NCBI GenBank assembly: GCA_900544685.1
Contig: UQWA01000010.1
Span: 30,655-94,654 of the forward strand
DNA: 64,000 nucleotides
DNA from: an uncultured Lachnospiraceae bacterium
Lineage (GTDB): Bacteria; Bacillota; Clostridia; Lachnospirales; Lachnospiraceae
Direction of reading: 5' to 3'
Shown here: one piece after another, positions 17,301 through 24,743 of the stretch
Layout of the letters: each line of letters opens with the position of its first letter
Position numbering within the stretch: position 1 is the stretch's first letter
The notes under the pieces: generated by a model
Database searches by the model: none
What the model saw: the letters and a program-made list of their open reading frames with translations, nothing else
What the model was told of the DNA's origin: nothing
Program-made: the position numbers and the translations under genes

Positions 17301-19661
17301 ATGACAGAAGAAATCAAACATATTCCGGCAGTGGCACTGCGTGGCATGACCATACTTCCGGCGATGATTGTTCATTTTGATATCAGCCGGGAGATGTCTG
17401 TCAAAGCGGTAGAGCAGGCCATGCTGAAAGACCAGAAGCTTTTTGTAGTGACTCAGAAGGATCCGGAAGTTTCCGAGCCGGTGTTGGATGATCTGTACCG
17501 GATTGGAACGATCGTAGAGATTAAACAGGTGATCAAGATGCCAAAGAATATCCTGCGTGTTCTGGCAGAAGGCATTCAGAGAGCAGAACTGGTAGATATT
17601 GATGACAATCCGGAATATCTGGATGCAGATGTTCTTACTTTTACCGAAGAAGATACCATGGAGCCGAATGAAAAAGAAGCGCTGCTGCGTTCCATGAAAG
17701 AGACATTCGAACGTTACTGCGGTGTGAATGGAAAGGTCAGCAAAGAACTGATCAGCCAGATTATAGAGATCACAGATCTTGAGAAGGCAACGGCACAGAT
17801 TGCCATGAACATTCCACTGTTTTATGAACAGAAGCAGAAAGTTCTGGAAGCTGTAGAACTGAAAGAACGCTGTGAACTGCTGTGTTCCATTATGGAGAAT
17901 GAGATCCAGATCATGCAGATCAAGATCGAGATCCAGGAAAAAGTAAAAGAGCGGATTGACAAGAATCAGCGGGAATACATCATGCGCGAGCAGATGAGGC
18001 TGATCCGTGAAGAATTAAAAGAAGATAATGTGAACGAAGCAGATCAGTTTGAGGAAGAGCTGAAAAAGCTGAAAGCATCTAAAGAAGTAAAAGAAAAGAT
18101 CCAAAAAGAGATTCAGCGCTATCGCAGTGTGGGGATGAATTCTGGCGAGAGTTCCGTAATTCGTGGCTACATTGAGACACTTCTGGAAATGCCATGGGAT
18201 AAGGCCTCCAAGGACAGCAAGGATATTGAACGGGCAAAAGAGATTCTGGAAGCAGATCATTACGGTCTGGAAAAGGTCAAGGAGCGTATTCTGGAGTTCC
18301 TGTCTGTCCGTATTCTGACGAAAAAGGGTGACAGTCCGATTCTGTGTCTGGTAGGTCCTCCTGGAACTGGTAAGACATCAATTGCCCGTTCCATTGCGAA
18401 AGCACTGGATAAAAAATACGTCCGCATTAGTCTGGGCGGAGTCAGAGATGAAGCTGAGATCCGTGGACACCGCAGAACCTATATCGGTGCAATGCCTGGA
18501 CGGATTGCCAATGGTATCCGCACAGCAGGTGTGAAAAATCCGCTGATGCTGTTAGATGAAATTGACAAACTCAGCAGTGATTACAAGGGGGATACCGCTT
18601 CTGCCATGCTGGAGGTTCTGGATGGCGAGCAAAATGTGAAATTCAGAGACCATTATATTGAGATTCCACTGGATTTGTCAGAAGTGCTGTTCATTGCAAC
18701 AGCTAATGATGTACAGACCATACCGAGACCACTCCTTGACCGTATGGAACTGATTGAGATCACTAGTTATACGGAGAATGAGAAGTTTCATATTGCAAAA
18801 GAACATCTTTGGATGAAGCAGGTGGAAAAGAACGGTCTGAATCCGGAAAAAATCAGTATTACAGATGATGCACTGAGAAAAGTAATTTCCGGATATACCA
18901 GAGAAGCTGGTGTCCGCGGACTGGAACGTAAGCTGGGTGAGATTTGCCGAAAAGCTGCCAGAGAGACACTGGAGAAGAAAAAGAAATCGGTAAAAGTTAC
19001 TGAAGAGAATCTGGAAAAATATCTTGGAAAGGTACGATTTACGATTCATACCCTGAATGATCAGGATGAAATCGGTATTGTAAGAGGACTGGCATGGACC
19101 AGTGTGGGCGGTGATACCCTTCAGATTGAGGTAAATACCATGCCGGGAAGAGGCGAGTTCCGTCTCACAGGACAGCTGGGAGACGTGATGAAGGAATCTG
19201 CACAGGCAGGCATCAGTTATATACGTTCTGTCAGTGAACAGTATCATATTTCTGATGAATATTTCCGTAAGCATGATATACATATCCACATTCCGGAAGG
19301 TGCCGTACCAAAAGACGGACCATCCGCAGGTGTTACCATGGCAACTGCCATGATATCTGCCATTACGAAGATTCCGGTGCGTGCAGATGTGGCAATGACC
19401 GGAGAGATCACGCTTCGGGGAAGGGTTCTGCCGATCGGTGGTCTGAAGGAAAAACTTCTGGCAGCAAAAAATGCAGGAATGAAGATCGTATTTGTTCCGG
19501 CAAAGAATAAGCCAGATGTGGAAGAAATCTCAGATGAGATCAAAAAAGGACTGGATATCCGCTATGCAGAGACCATGGAAGATATTCTTCCAGTGGCGCT
19601 GACGGGAAAGATTGCAGAAAAGAAGCCTGGAAAAAAGAAGAAAAAGGCAGAAGCAGAATAA
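17301..19661 (+). CDS. lon: Endopeptidase La (Lon protease)
   Basis: ATP-dependent protease for damaged and regulatory proteins. All three Lon parts are present in 786 residues: N-terminal substrate domain and coiled coil (residues 1-310), AAA+ module with GPPGTGKTS near residue 350, and protease domain with Ser675 in DGPSAGV and the Lys of the GGLKEKL segment near 716-718. The C-terminus ends in a lysine-rich KKPGKKKKKAEAE tail. It is tightly linked to clpX and engB. Confidence 0.96.
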   Translation: MTEEIKHIPAVALRGMTILPAMIVHFDISREMSVKAVEQAMLKDQKLFVVTQKDPEVSEPVLDDLYRIGTIVEIKQVIKMPKNILRVLAEGIQRAELVDIDDNPEYLDADVLTFTEEDTMEPNEKEALLRSMKETFERYCGVNGKVSKELISQIIEITDLEKATAQIAMNIPLFYEQKQKVLEAVELKERCELLCSIMENEIQIMQIKIEIQEKVKERIDKNQREYIMREQMRLIREELKEDNVNEADQFEEELKKLKASKEVKEKIQKEIQRYRSVGMNSGESSVIRGYIETLLEMPWDKASKDSKDIERAKEILEADHYGLEKVKERILEFLSVRILTKKGDSPILCLVGPPGTGKTSIARSIAKALDKKYVRISLGGVRDEAEIRGHRRTYIGAMPGRIANGIRTAGVKNPLMLLDEIDKLSSDYKGDTASAMLEVLDGEQNVKFRDHYIEIPLDLSEVLFIATANDVQTIPRPLLDRMELIEITSYTENEKFHIAKEHLWMKQVEKNGLNPEKISITDDALRKVISGYTREAGVRGLERKLGEICRKAARETLEKKKKSVKVTEENLEKYLGKVRFTIHTLNDQDEIGIVRGLAWTSVGGDTLQIEVNTMPGRGEFRLTGQLGDVMKESAQAGISYIRSVSEQYHISDEYFRKHDIHIHIPEGAVPKDGPSAGVTMATAMISAITKIPVRADVAMTGEITLRGRVLPIGGLKEKLLAAKNAGMKIVFVPAKNKPDVEEISDEIKKGLDIRYAETMEDILPVALTGKIAEKKPGKKKKKAEAE

Positions 19662-19744
19662 AATACGTCCTGTGAAGGAAAATAAGGAACAGATATGTTG
19701 CGGTAAAACAGATACAGGGCGTGCAGAGAGTACAGGAGAAACGA

Positions 19745-20338
19745 ATGGTTATAAAAAATGTAGCATTAGAAACAGTGTGTGGTGTTACCAGTGTATTACC
19801 GGCAAATACAAAGATGGAAGTGGCATTTGCCGGCAAATCTAATGTAGGCAAGTCATCTCTGATCAATGCGCTGATGAACCGTAAGTCACTGGCAAGAACC
19901 AGTGCACAGCCGGGAAAGACCCAGACCATTAATTTTTACAATATTAATGACGCTATGTATCTGGTGGATCTGCCTGGATACGGTTATGCAAAAGTATCCC
20001 AGTCTGAGAAAGAAAAGTGGGGGAAGCTGATCGAGCGGTATCTTCAGAAGTCACAGATGCTCAAGGCTGTTTTTCTTCTGATTGATATCCGTCATGATCC
20101 TTCAGCCAATGACAAGATGATGTATGACTGGATTATATACAATGGATACGATCCGATCATCATTGCCACCAAACTGGACAAGATCAAACGAAGCCAGTTA
20201 CAGAAGCAGGTTAAGGCAATCAAGACCGGACTGAATATGAAGTCAGATGGCATTGTGATACCATTTTCAGCAGAAACCAAGCAGGGAAGAGAAGAGATTT
20301 GGAACCTGATTGACAGCTGGATGGAACCTGAACAGTAA
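19745..20338 (+). CDS. engB: Ribosome biogenesis GTPase YihA/YsxC/EngB
   Basis: A 197-residue Era-like GTPase needed for large-subunit ribosome assembly. GTPase motifs are G1 GKSNVGKSSL, G2 around AQPGKTQTINF, G3 DLPGYGYAKV and G4 TKLDK. The ATG at 19745 has GGAG 6 bases upstream; an upstream start at 19721 would add eight residues without a better site. Being last after lon is the usual Firmicutes order. Confidence 0.95.
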   Translation: MVIKNVALETVCGVTSVLPANTKMEVAFAGKSNVGKSSLINALMNRKSLARTSAQPGKTQTINFYNINDAMYLVDLPGYGYAKVSQSEKEKWGKLIERYLQKSQMLKAVFLLIDIRHDPSANDKMMYDWIIYNGYDPIIIATKLDKIKRSQLQKQVKAIKTGLNMKSDGIVIPFSAETKQGREEIWNLIDSWMEPEQ

Positions 20339-20376
20339 AGTGATAAAGAATAGATGAATATAACACAAACGGACAA

Positions 20377-20505
20377 ACACTCTATGTTATGATCTCCAGA
20401 CGCGCTTTCGCTCTTAGCGCAGCGTAACGGTGCATAAGGAAGCAGACTACGCTTCCTAAACACCGACGCTGTGCTACGGTCTGGAGGACAATAATCATAG
20501 AGTGT
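20377..20505. repeat. Imperfect palindromic element between engB and pepF
   Basis: ACACTCTATG at the left end is matched by CATAGAGTGT at the right end, with further pairing inside (CTCCAGAC/GTCTGGAG, AGGAAGC/GCTTCCT) to a centre near 20445. It may end engB transcription or be a small mobile repeat. It differs in sequence from the larger palindrome before tig. Confidence 0.6.
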
Positions 20506-20532
20506 TCTGTGTTTCTAATGGAGATGTGATTT

Positions 20533-20560
20533 TTGTATATTTGGCAGCTCAGAGTATAAT
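20533..20560 (+). promoter_or_regulatory. Promoter of pepF
   Basis: TTGTAT at 20533-20538, 16-base spacer, TATAAT at 20555-20560, 35 bases before the start codon. Confidence 0.55.
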
Positions 20561-20595
20561 GATAGAATTTGGATGAAGAACAGGAGGTTTGCAGT

Positions 20596-22377
20596 ATGAA
20601 GAGGCAGGAGCAGCAGGTGGAAAACACCTGGCGTCTGGAGGATATTTATGAGAATGAGGATCTTTTCTCCCAGGATGCAGAAAAGTTAGATGCACGGATG
20701 GATCAGTTCGCAGGACTTCAGGGGACTTTGAAGGACGGCAGTGAAGCATTGTTAAAGGTAATGCAGCTTTATGAAGAGATGAATCAGATTTTTGAGAAGC
20801 TGTATGTGTATGCAAATCAGCGTAATCATGAGGATACTGCCAATACGAAGTATCAGAAAATGAGCGGCGAAATGAATATCGTAGCTGCCAGACTGAGTCA
20901 GGTAACAGCATGGCTGGAAAGTGAGATCCTGGAACTGGATGAGGCTGTATTGAGACAGGAAATGGAGTTAGAACCAGAATTAAAGAAATACGACTGGTTC
21001 CTGATTCAGATTACCAGAAAGAAAGCACACATTCTGGATAAGGAAAAAGAAGCACTGATGGCAAGGGTAGGAGAACTGGCACAGACACCTTCTAACGTAT
21101 TTGCCATGTTTAACAATGCGGATATTACCTTCCCGGAGATTACGGATGAAAAAGGAGAAAAACGGAAGTTGACTGTGGGAACTTTTATTTCCTGCATGGA
21201 AAGTAAAGACCGGATTTTAAGACAGCATGCATTCCAGGCTTTGTACGGTGAATATAAGCAGTATATTAATACACTGTCAGCCGCATATTATGGTAATGCA
21301 AAGCAGGCAGACTTTTTTGCAAAAGAGCGTCATTATGCCAATGCAATGGAAGAAGCACTGGATGGAAGCAATATTCCTGTCTCAGTATATCAGAATCTGA
21401 TTGAGACAATGAAAAAACGTCTTCCTGCCATGTACCGCTATGTGGCACTTCGTAAGAAGCTTCTTGGATATGAAGAACTCCATATGTACGATGTATACGT
21501 TCCGATGGTCGATACTCCGGAAAAGAAATACAGCTTTGAGGAAGCAAAAGAGATGGTAAAACGTGCTCTTGCACCGCTGGGAGAAGACTATCAGGCACTG
21601 CTTCAGAAAGGTTTCGACAACCGGTGGATTGATGTTTATGAAAATGAAGGAAAAAGAACCGGGGCCTACTCCTGGGGAGCATACGGTACTCATCCATACG
21701 TATTGCTGAATTACCATGGCAGCCTGAATGATGTATTTACTCTGGCACATGAGATGGGACATGCCCTTCATTCCTGGCACTCCGATCATAAACAGCCATA
21801 TCTGTATGCAGGATACAAGATCTTTGTGGCAGAAGTAGCATCTACCTGTAACGAAGCACTGCTGATTTCAGATCTGTTAAAACGAACCAATGATCAGACA
21901 GAACGAAAGTATTTGATCAATTATTTCCTGGATCAGTTTAAGGGAACCATGTATCGTCAGACCATGTTTGCAGAATTTGAGATGCTGACACATGATATCG
22001 TAAGTCAGGGCGGCGTACTGACGGCAGAGCAGTTGTGTGAACTGTATCTGACACTAAACAAAAAGTATTTTGGCGAAGAAATGATTTCCGATCCGGAGAT
22101 TGCATACGAGTGGGCACGTATACCACATTTTTATACTCCGTTTTATGTATATCAGTATGCAACCGGATTTGCGGCAGCCATTGCCATCAGCAGTAAGATT
22201 TTAAAAGGCGAAGAAGGTATTGTGGAAAAATATAAACAGTTCTTAAGCGGTGGAAGTTCCATGGATCCAATTGATCTGTTAAAGCTTTGTGATGTCGATA
22301 TGTCCACACCACAGCCAGTGGAAGAAGCACTGGATGTGTTTGAAAGCTATCTGAGTGAGCTGGAGAAAAGCATTTAG
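20596..22377 (+). CDS. pepF: Oligoendopeptidase F (M3 family zinc peptidase)
   Basis: Cytoplasmic metallopeptidase that cuts peptides of about 7-17 residues. The zinc site HEMGH spans residues 385-389 (LAHEMGHALHSW) with the downstream Glu in AEVASTCNE. The length of 593 residues is typical. AGGAGG lies 9 bases before the ATG at 20596; a TTG at 20569 is in frame but lies before that site. It has its own promoter. Confidence 0.95.
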   Translation: MKRQEQQVENTWRLEDIYENEDLFSQDAEKLDARMDQFAGLQGTLKDGSEALLKVMQLYEEMNQIFEKLYVYANQRNHEDTANTKYQKMSGEMNIVAARLSQVTAWLESEILELDEAVLRQEMELEPELKKYDWFLIQITRKKAHILDKEKEALMARVGELAQTPSNVFAMFNNADITFPEITDEKGEKRKLTVGTFISCMESKDRILRQHAFQALYGEYKQYINTLSAAYYGNAKQADFFAKERHYANAMEEALDGSNIPVSVYQNLIETMKKRLPAMYRYVALRKKLLGYEELHMYDVYVPMVDTPEKKYSFEEAKEMVKRALAPLGEDYQALLQKGFDNRWIDVYENEGKRTGAYSWGAYGTHPYVLLNYHGSLNDVFTLAHEMGHALHSWHSDHKQPYLYAGYKIFVAEVASTCNEALLISDLLKRTNDQTERKYLINYFLDQFKGTMYRQTMFAEFEMLTHDIVSQGGVLTAEQLCELYLTLNKKYFGEEMISDPEIAYEWARIPHFYTPFYVYQYATGFAAAIAISSKILKGEEGIVEKYKQFLSGGSSMDPIDLLKLCDVDMSTPQPVEEALDVFESYLSELEKSI

Positions 22378-22380
22378 TAC

Positions 22381-22410
22381 TTGCAAAAGCAGTAACGACT
22401 GATATATGAT
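22381..22410 (+). promoter_or_regulatory. Promoter of the small gene and FGGY kinase
   Basis: TTGCAA at 22381-22386, 18-base spacer, TATGAT at 22405-22410, directly after the pepF stop. Confidence 0.5.
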
Positions 22411-22496
22411 AGAAAAAATGAATGCCTGATGGATTTTATTCATTAAGACAAACATGGGGATATATGAGCGAAAACAAGGATTGGGAGGAAAAATAT

Positions 22497-22778
22497 ATGA
22501 ATACCGTAGAGATTTTGGAACAGCTTCAGCATGATGCAAGAAAAGATGAGACCTTGAGAAAAACCTTGTTGGATACTCAGAAAGCAAAAGATCCGCTTCG
22601 TGAATTCTGCAGTACCTGCCGCAGACTGGGATATGAATTATATGAGATGGAAGTGGTGAATGCAGGAGAAGAATTCTATGCATCCATGCGCCGCAGTACC
22701 AATGGGGGCGGAGAGAATTCACCACTTCTGGACGGCGAAGATGATTTTTATGAACTATTTATGGCGGGGCTGAAGTAG
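22497..22778 (+). CDS. Small conserved-looking protein of unknown function
   Basis: A 93-residue acidic protein that I do not recognise by function. The first 40 residues look helical (VEILEQLQHDARKDETLRKTLL); then come two close cysteines in FCSTCRRLGYELYEME and a Gly/Asn-rich segment STNGGGENSPLLDGEDDF. The helical start and the DPLREFC pattern weakly recall Nif11-like leaders, but no peptide-modifying enzyme is nearby. The ATG at 22497 has GGGAGGA 7 bases upstream, better than ATGs at 22422 or 22464. It is 12 bases upstream of the FGGY kinase and likely co-transcribed. Confidence 0.65.
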   Translation: MNTVEILEQLQHDARKDETLRKTLLDTQKAKDPLREFCSTCRRLGYELYEMEVVNAGEEFYASMRRSTNGGGENSPLLDGEDDFYELFMAGLK

Positions 22779-22790
22779 AAGGAAGTTGAA

Positions 22791-24101
22791 ATGAAAGCAC
22801 TAGGTATTGATATTGGTACAACAACAATTAGTGCTGTTGTGATGGATATGGATACTCAGAAAGTGGAGAAAGCCTATACTATCAATAACAACAGTTTCCT
22901 TGCGGCAGGTCATGTATGGGAGAGATTACAAAATCCCGCTGTGATTATTGCAAAAGCGAAGAATCTGGTGGATTCCATTCTGGAAGAATATACTGAGATT
23001 GAAAGAATTGGGATGACTGGACAAATGCATGGGATTGTCTATCTTGATAAAGAGGGCAGTGCAATCAGTCCGTTATATACCTGGCAGGATCGCAGATGTG
23101 ATGAAAAGTGCTTTGACGGCAAATGTATCAGTCAGATCATAGAAGAAAAAACTGGTAAGACAGTACCGACGGGATATGGTCTTGCTACACACATTTATAA
23201 TTTGAAGGTAGGAAGTGTGCCGCAAAATGCTGTACAGATCTGTACCATCATGGATTATCTTGGTATGGTACTCACCGGAGAAAAGAGACCGCTGGTTCAT
23301 AGCAGTAATGCAGCAAGTCTGGGATTTTATGATGCGAAAGATGGAGGTTTTGTAAAAGAAGATCTGGAACGACTGGGTGTTGATATCGGGATCCTTCCGA
23401 CGGTTACGGAGTATTTTACTTTTCTTGGTGAATATCGGGGACGTCTGGTAAGCGTGGCAATCGGTGATAATCAGGCAAGTTTTCTGGGGGCAGTCTATGA
23501 TATGGAGAATTCTGTTCTTGTGAACATAGGAACCGGAGGACAAATCTCAGTACTCTCAGATCACTGTCTTATGGCGGAGAATATAGAGGCACGTCCATTT
23601 GTGAAAGGCAGATATCTTCTGGCAGGATCCTCCTTGTGTGGAGGAAGAGCCTATGCGATGCTGGAGAAGTTTTTTAAAACTTATGCAGAGGCAATGGGTG
23701 TCACAGAGACAAATCATTATGCCGTGATGGAAAAACTGCTGGAAACCAGAGAAGAAACAGAGAGGCTTATCGTAGATACCAGATTTTCCGGAACCAGGTC
23801 AGAGTCTGAACGAAGAGGGAAGATAGAAGACATCTCAACGGAAAACTTTACTCCGGCAGCACTCATTTATGGGGTGCTGGAAGGAATGGCTCAGGAACTG
23901 TATGACATGTATCAGGTAATTGTAGCAGAAACTGATCGGAGAAAGGAAAAAATGATTGCATCAGGAAATGGAATCCGAAAAAATGTATGGCTTCAGAGAA
24001 TTCTGAGTCAGAAGTTTCATATGTCGGTACAATTGGCAGAGTATGAAGAAGAAGCCGCGGTGGGAGCCGTGAGATCCGCAGAACTTGCGGAAATCCCTTG
24101 A
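22791..24101 (+). CDS. FGGY family carbohydrate kinase (sedoheptulokinase-like)
   Basis: A sugar kinase of 436 residues. The ATP-binding start GIDIGTTTISAVV, the GMTGQMHGIVY segment and the C-terminal LVNIGTGGQISV and ASGNGIRKN segments mark the FGGY family. GMTGQMHG plus the short length is closest to sedoheptulokinase or xylulokinase types, but the substrate cannot be fixed from sequence. No sugar transporter or isomerase gene lies beside it. Its 3' end contains the -35 element of the valS T-box promoter. Confidence 0.82.
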   Translation: MKALGIDIGTTTISAVVMDMDTQKVEKAYTINNNSFLAAGHVWERLQNPAVIIAKAKNLVDSILEEYTEIERIGMTGQMHGIVYLDKEGSAISPLYTWQDRRCDEKCFDGKCISQIIEEKTGKTVPTGYGLATHIYNLKVGSVPQNAVQICTIMDYLGMVLTGEKRPLVHSSNAASLGFYDAKDGGFVKEDLERLGVDIGILPTVTEYFTFLGEYRGRLVSVAIGDNQASFLGAVYDMENSVLVNIGTGGQISVLSDHCLMAENIEARPFVKGRYLLAGSSLCGGRAYAMLEKFFKTYAEAMGVTETNHYAVMEKLLETREETERLIVDTRFSGTRSESERRGKIEDISTENFTPAALIYGVLEGMAQELYDMYQVIVAETDRRKEKMIASGNGIRKNVWLQRILSQKFHMSVQLAEYEEEAAVGAVRSAELAEIP

Positions 24102-24126
24102 CAAACCTGAACCCTTTCGTTATCAT
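24098..24126 (+). promoter_or_regulatory. Promoter of the valS T-box transcript
   Basis: TTGACA at 24098-24103, 17-base spacer, TATCAT at 24121-24126. The -35 overlaps the stop region of the FGGY kinase gene. Confidence 0.72.
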
Positions 24127-24132
24127 GGAACA

Positions 24133-24485
24133 TAGCGAAAGGTTGTGACAAAGAGGAGTATGTGTGTTATCGCGCCAGAGAAGGATGCCCACAGGCTGGA
24201 AGGCACCACGTATGGAGACAGACAGAAGGTAGCTTTGGAACTGAATGACTGAAGCCAGACAAGGCATATGGATAAAGGCTAATTCTGGATCAGGAATATG
24301 TCTCAATCAGGGAGCAGCTTAATGGAGTGATCCACTGGTGCGTAAGTCATTCCGGGAATTCCCGTTACAGAATACATAAGATACAGCAGACGAATGCCAG
24401 AGATGGAAAGTTGCTGTGAACAAAGGTGGTACCGCGATATTGTCGCCCTTTGCATGCAGATGTGTGCAGAGGGCGTTTGTTATTT
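24133..24485 (+). ncRNA. T-box leader controlling valS
   Basis: A tRNA-sensing leader of about 350 bases. The diagnostic T-box GGTGGTACCGCG is at 24425-24436, followed by a terminator stem (CGCCCT...AGGGCG, 24444-24475) and a T-rich run. The upstream region shows stem I features such as AGAGAAGGATG and a GGAAGGCACC loop. Uncharged tRNA-Val should favour the antiterminator and so allow valS expression. A GTA at 24229-24231 is a possible valine specifier, but I could not fold stem I reliably. Confidence 0.88.
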
Positions 24486-24735
24486 CATAGGAAAGTGCAT
24501 CCTATGAAATAACAAACACTCCGTGAGGGTGCACATTGTCCAGTGGACAATGGCTTTGTGCCGACCGGAACGAAGAGAAGACGCACTGCGGCGGTATAGA
24601 ATTATGTCGCAGAAGCGTCTACGCGCTGCTTCGGTCGTTGCTAAACGAGTGCCACCGGCACTCAGCAACCGCCGCAGGCGGAGAATCTCGCAAGCGAGAT
24701 TCTCATGTTCATTATTTTGACCACAGATTTGAAAG
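24475..24735. repeat. Composite hairpin element inserted between T-box and valS
   Basis: No gene is evident here. It starts with an 18-bp perfect inverted repeat (24475-24492 and 24500-24517, loop AAGTGCA) whose left arm begins in the T-box terminator T-run. Further stems follow: CATTGTCCA/TGGACAATG, AGACGC/GCGTCT with CTGCG/CGCAG, AGTGCC/GGCACT inside GTTGCT/AGCAAC, and GAGAATCTCGC/GCGAGATTCTC near 24680-24704. T-box terminators usually lie close to the gene they control; here about 260 bases of hairpins intervene. Confidence 0.6.
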
Positions 24736-24743
24736 GAGCAGTT

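Noticed and set aside
22497..22778. Nif11-like RiPP precursor
   Set aside because: Only weak resemblance; no modification, protease or export genes nearby, and no leader cleavage motif.
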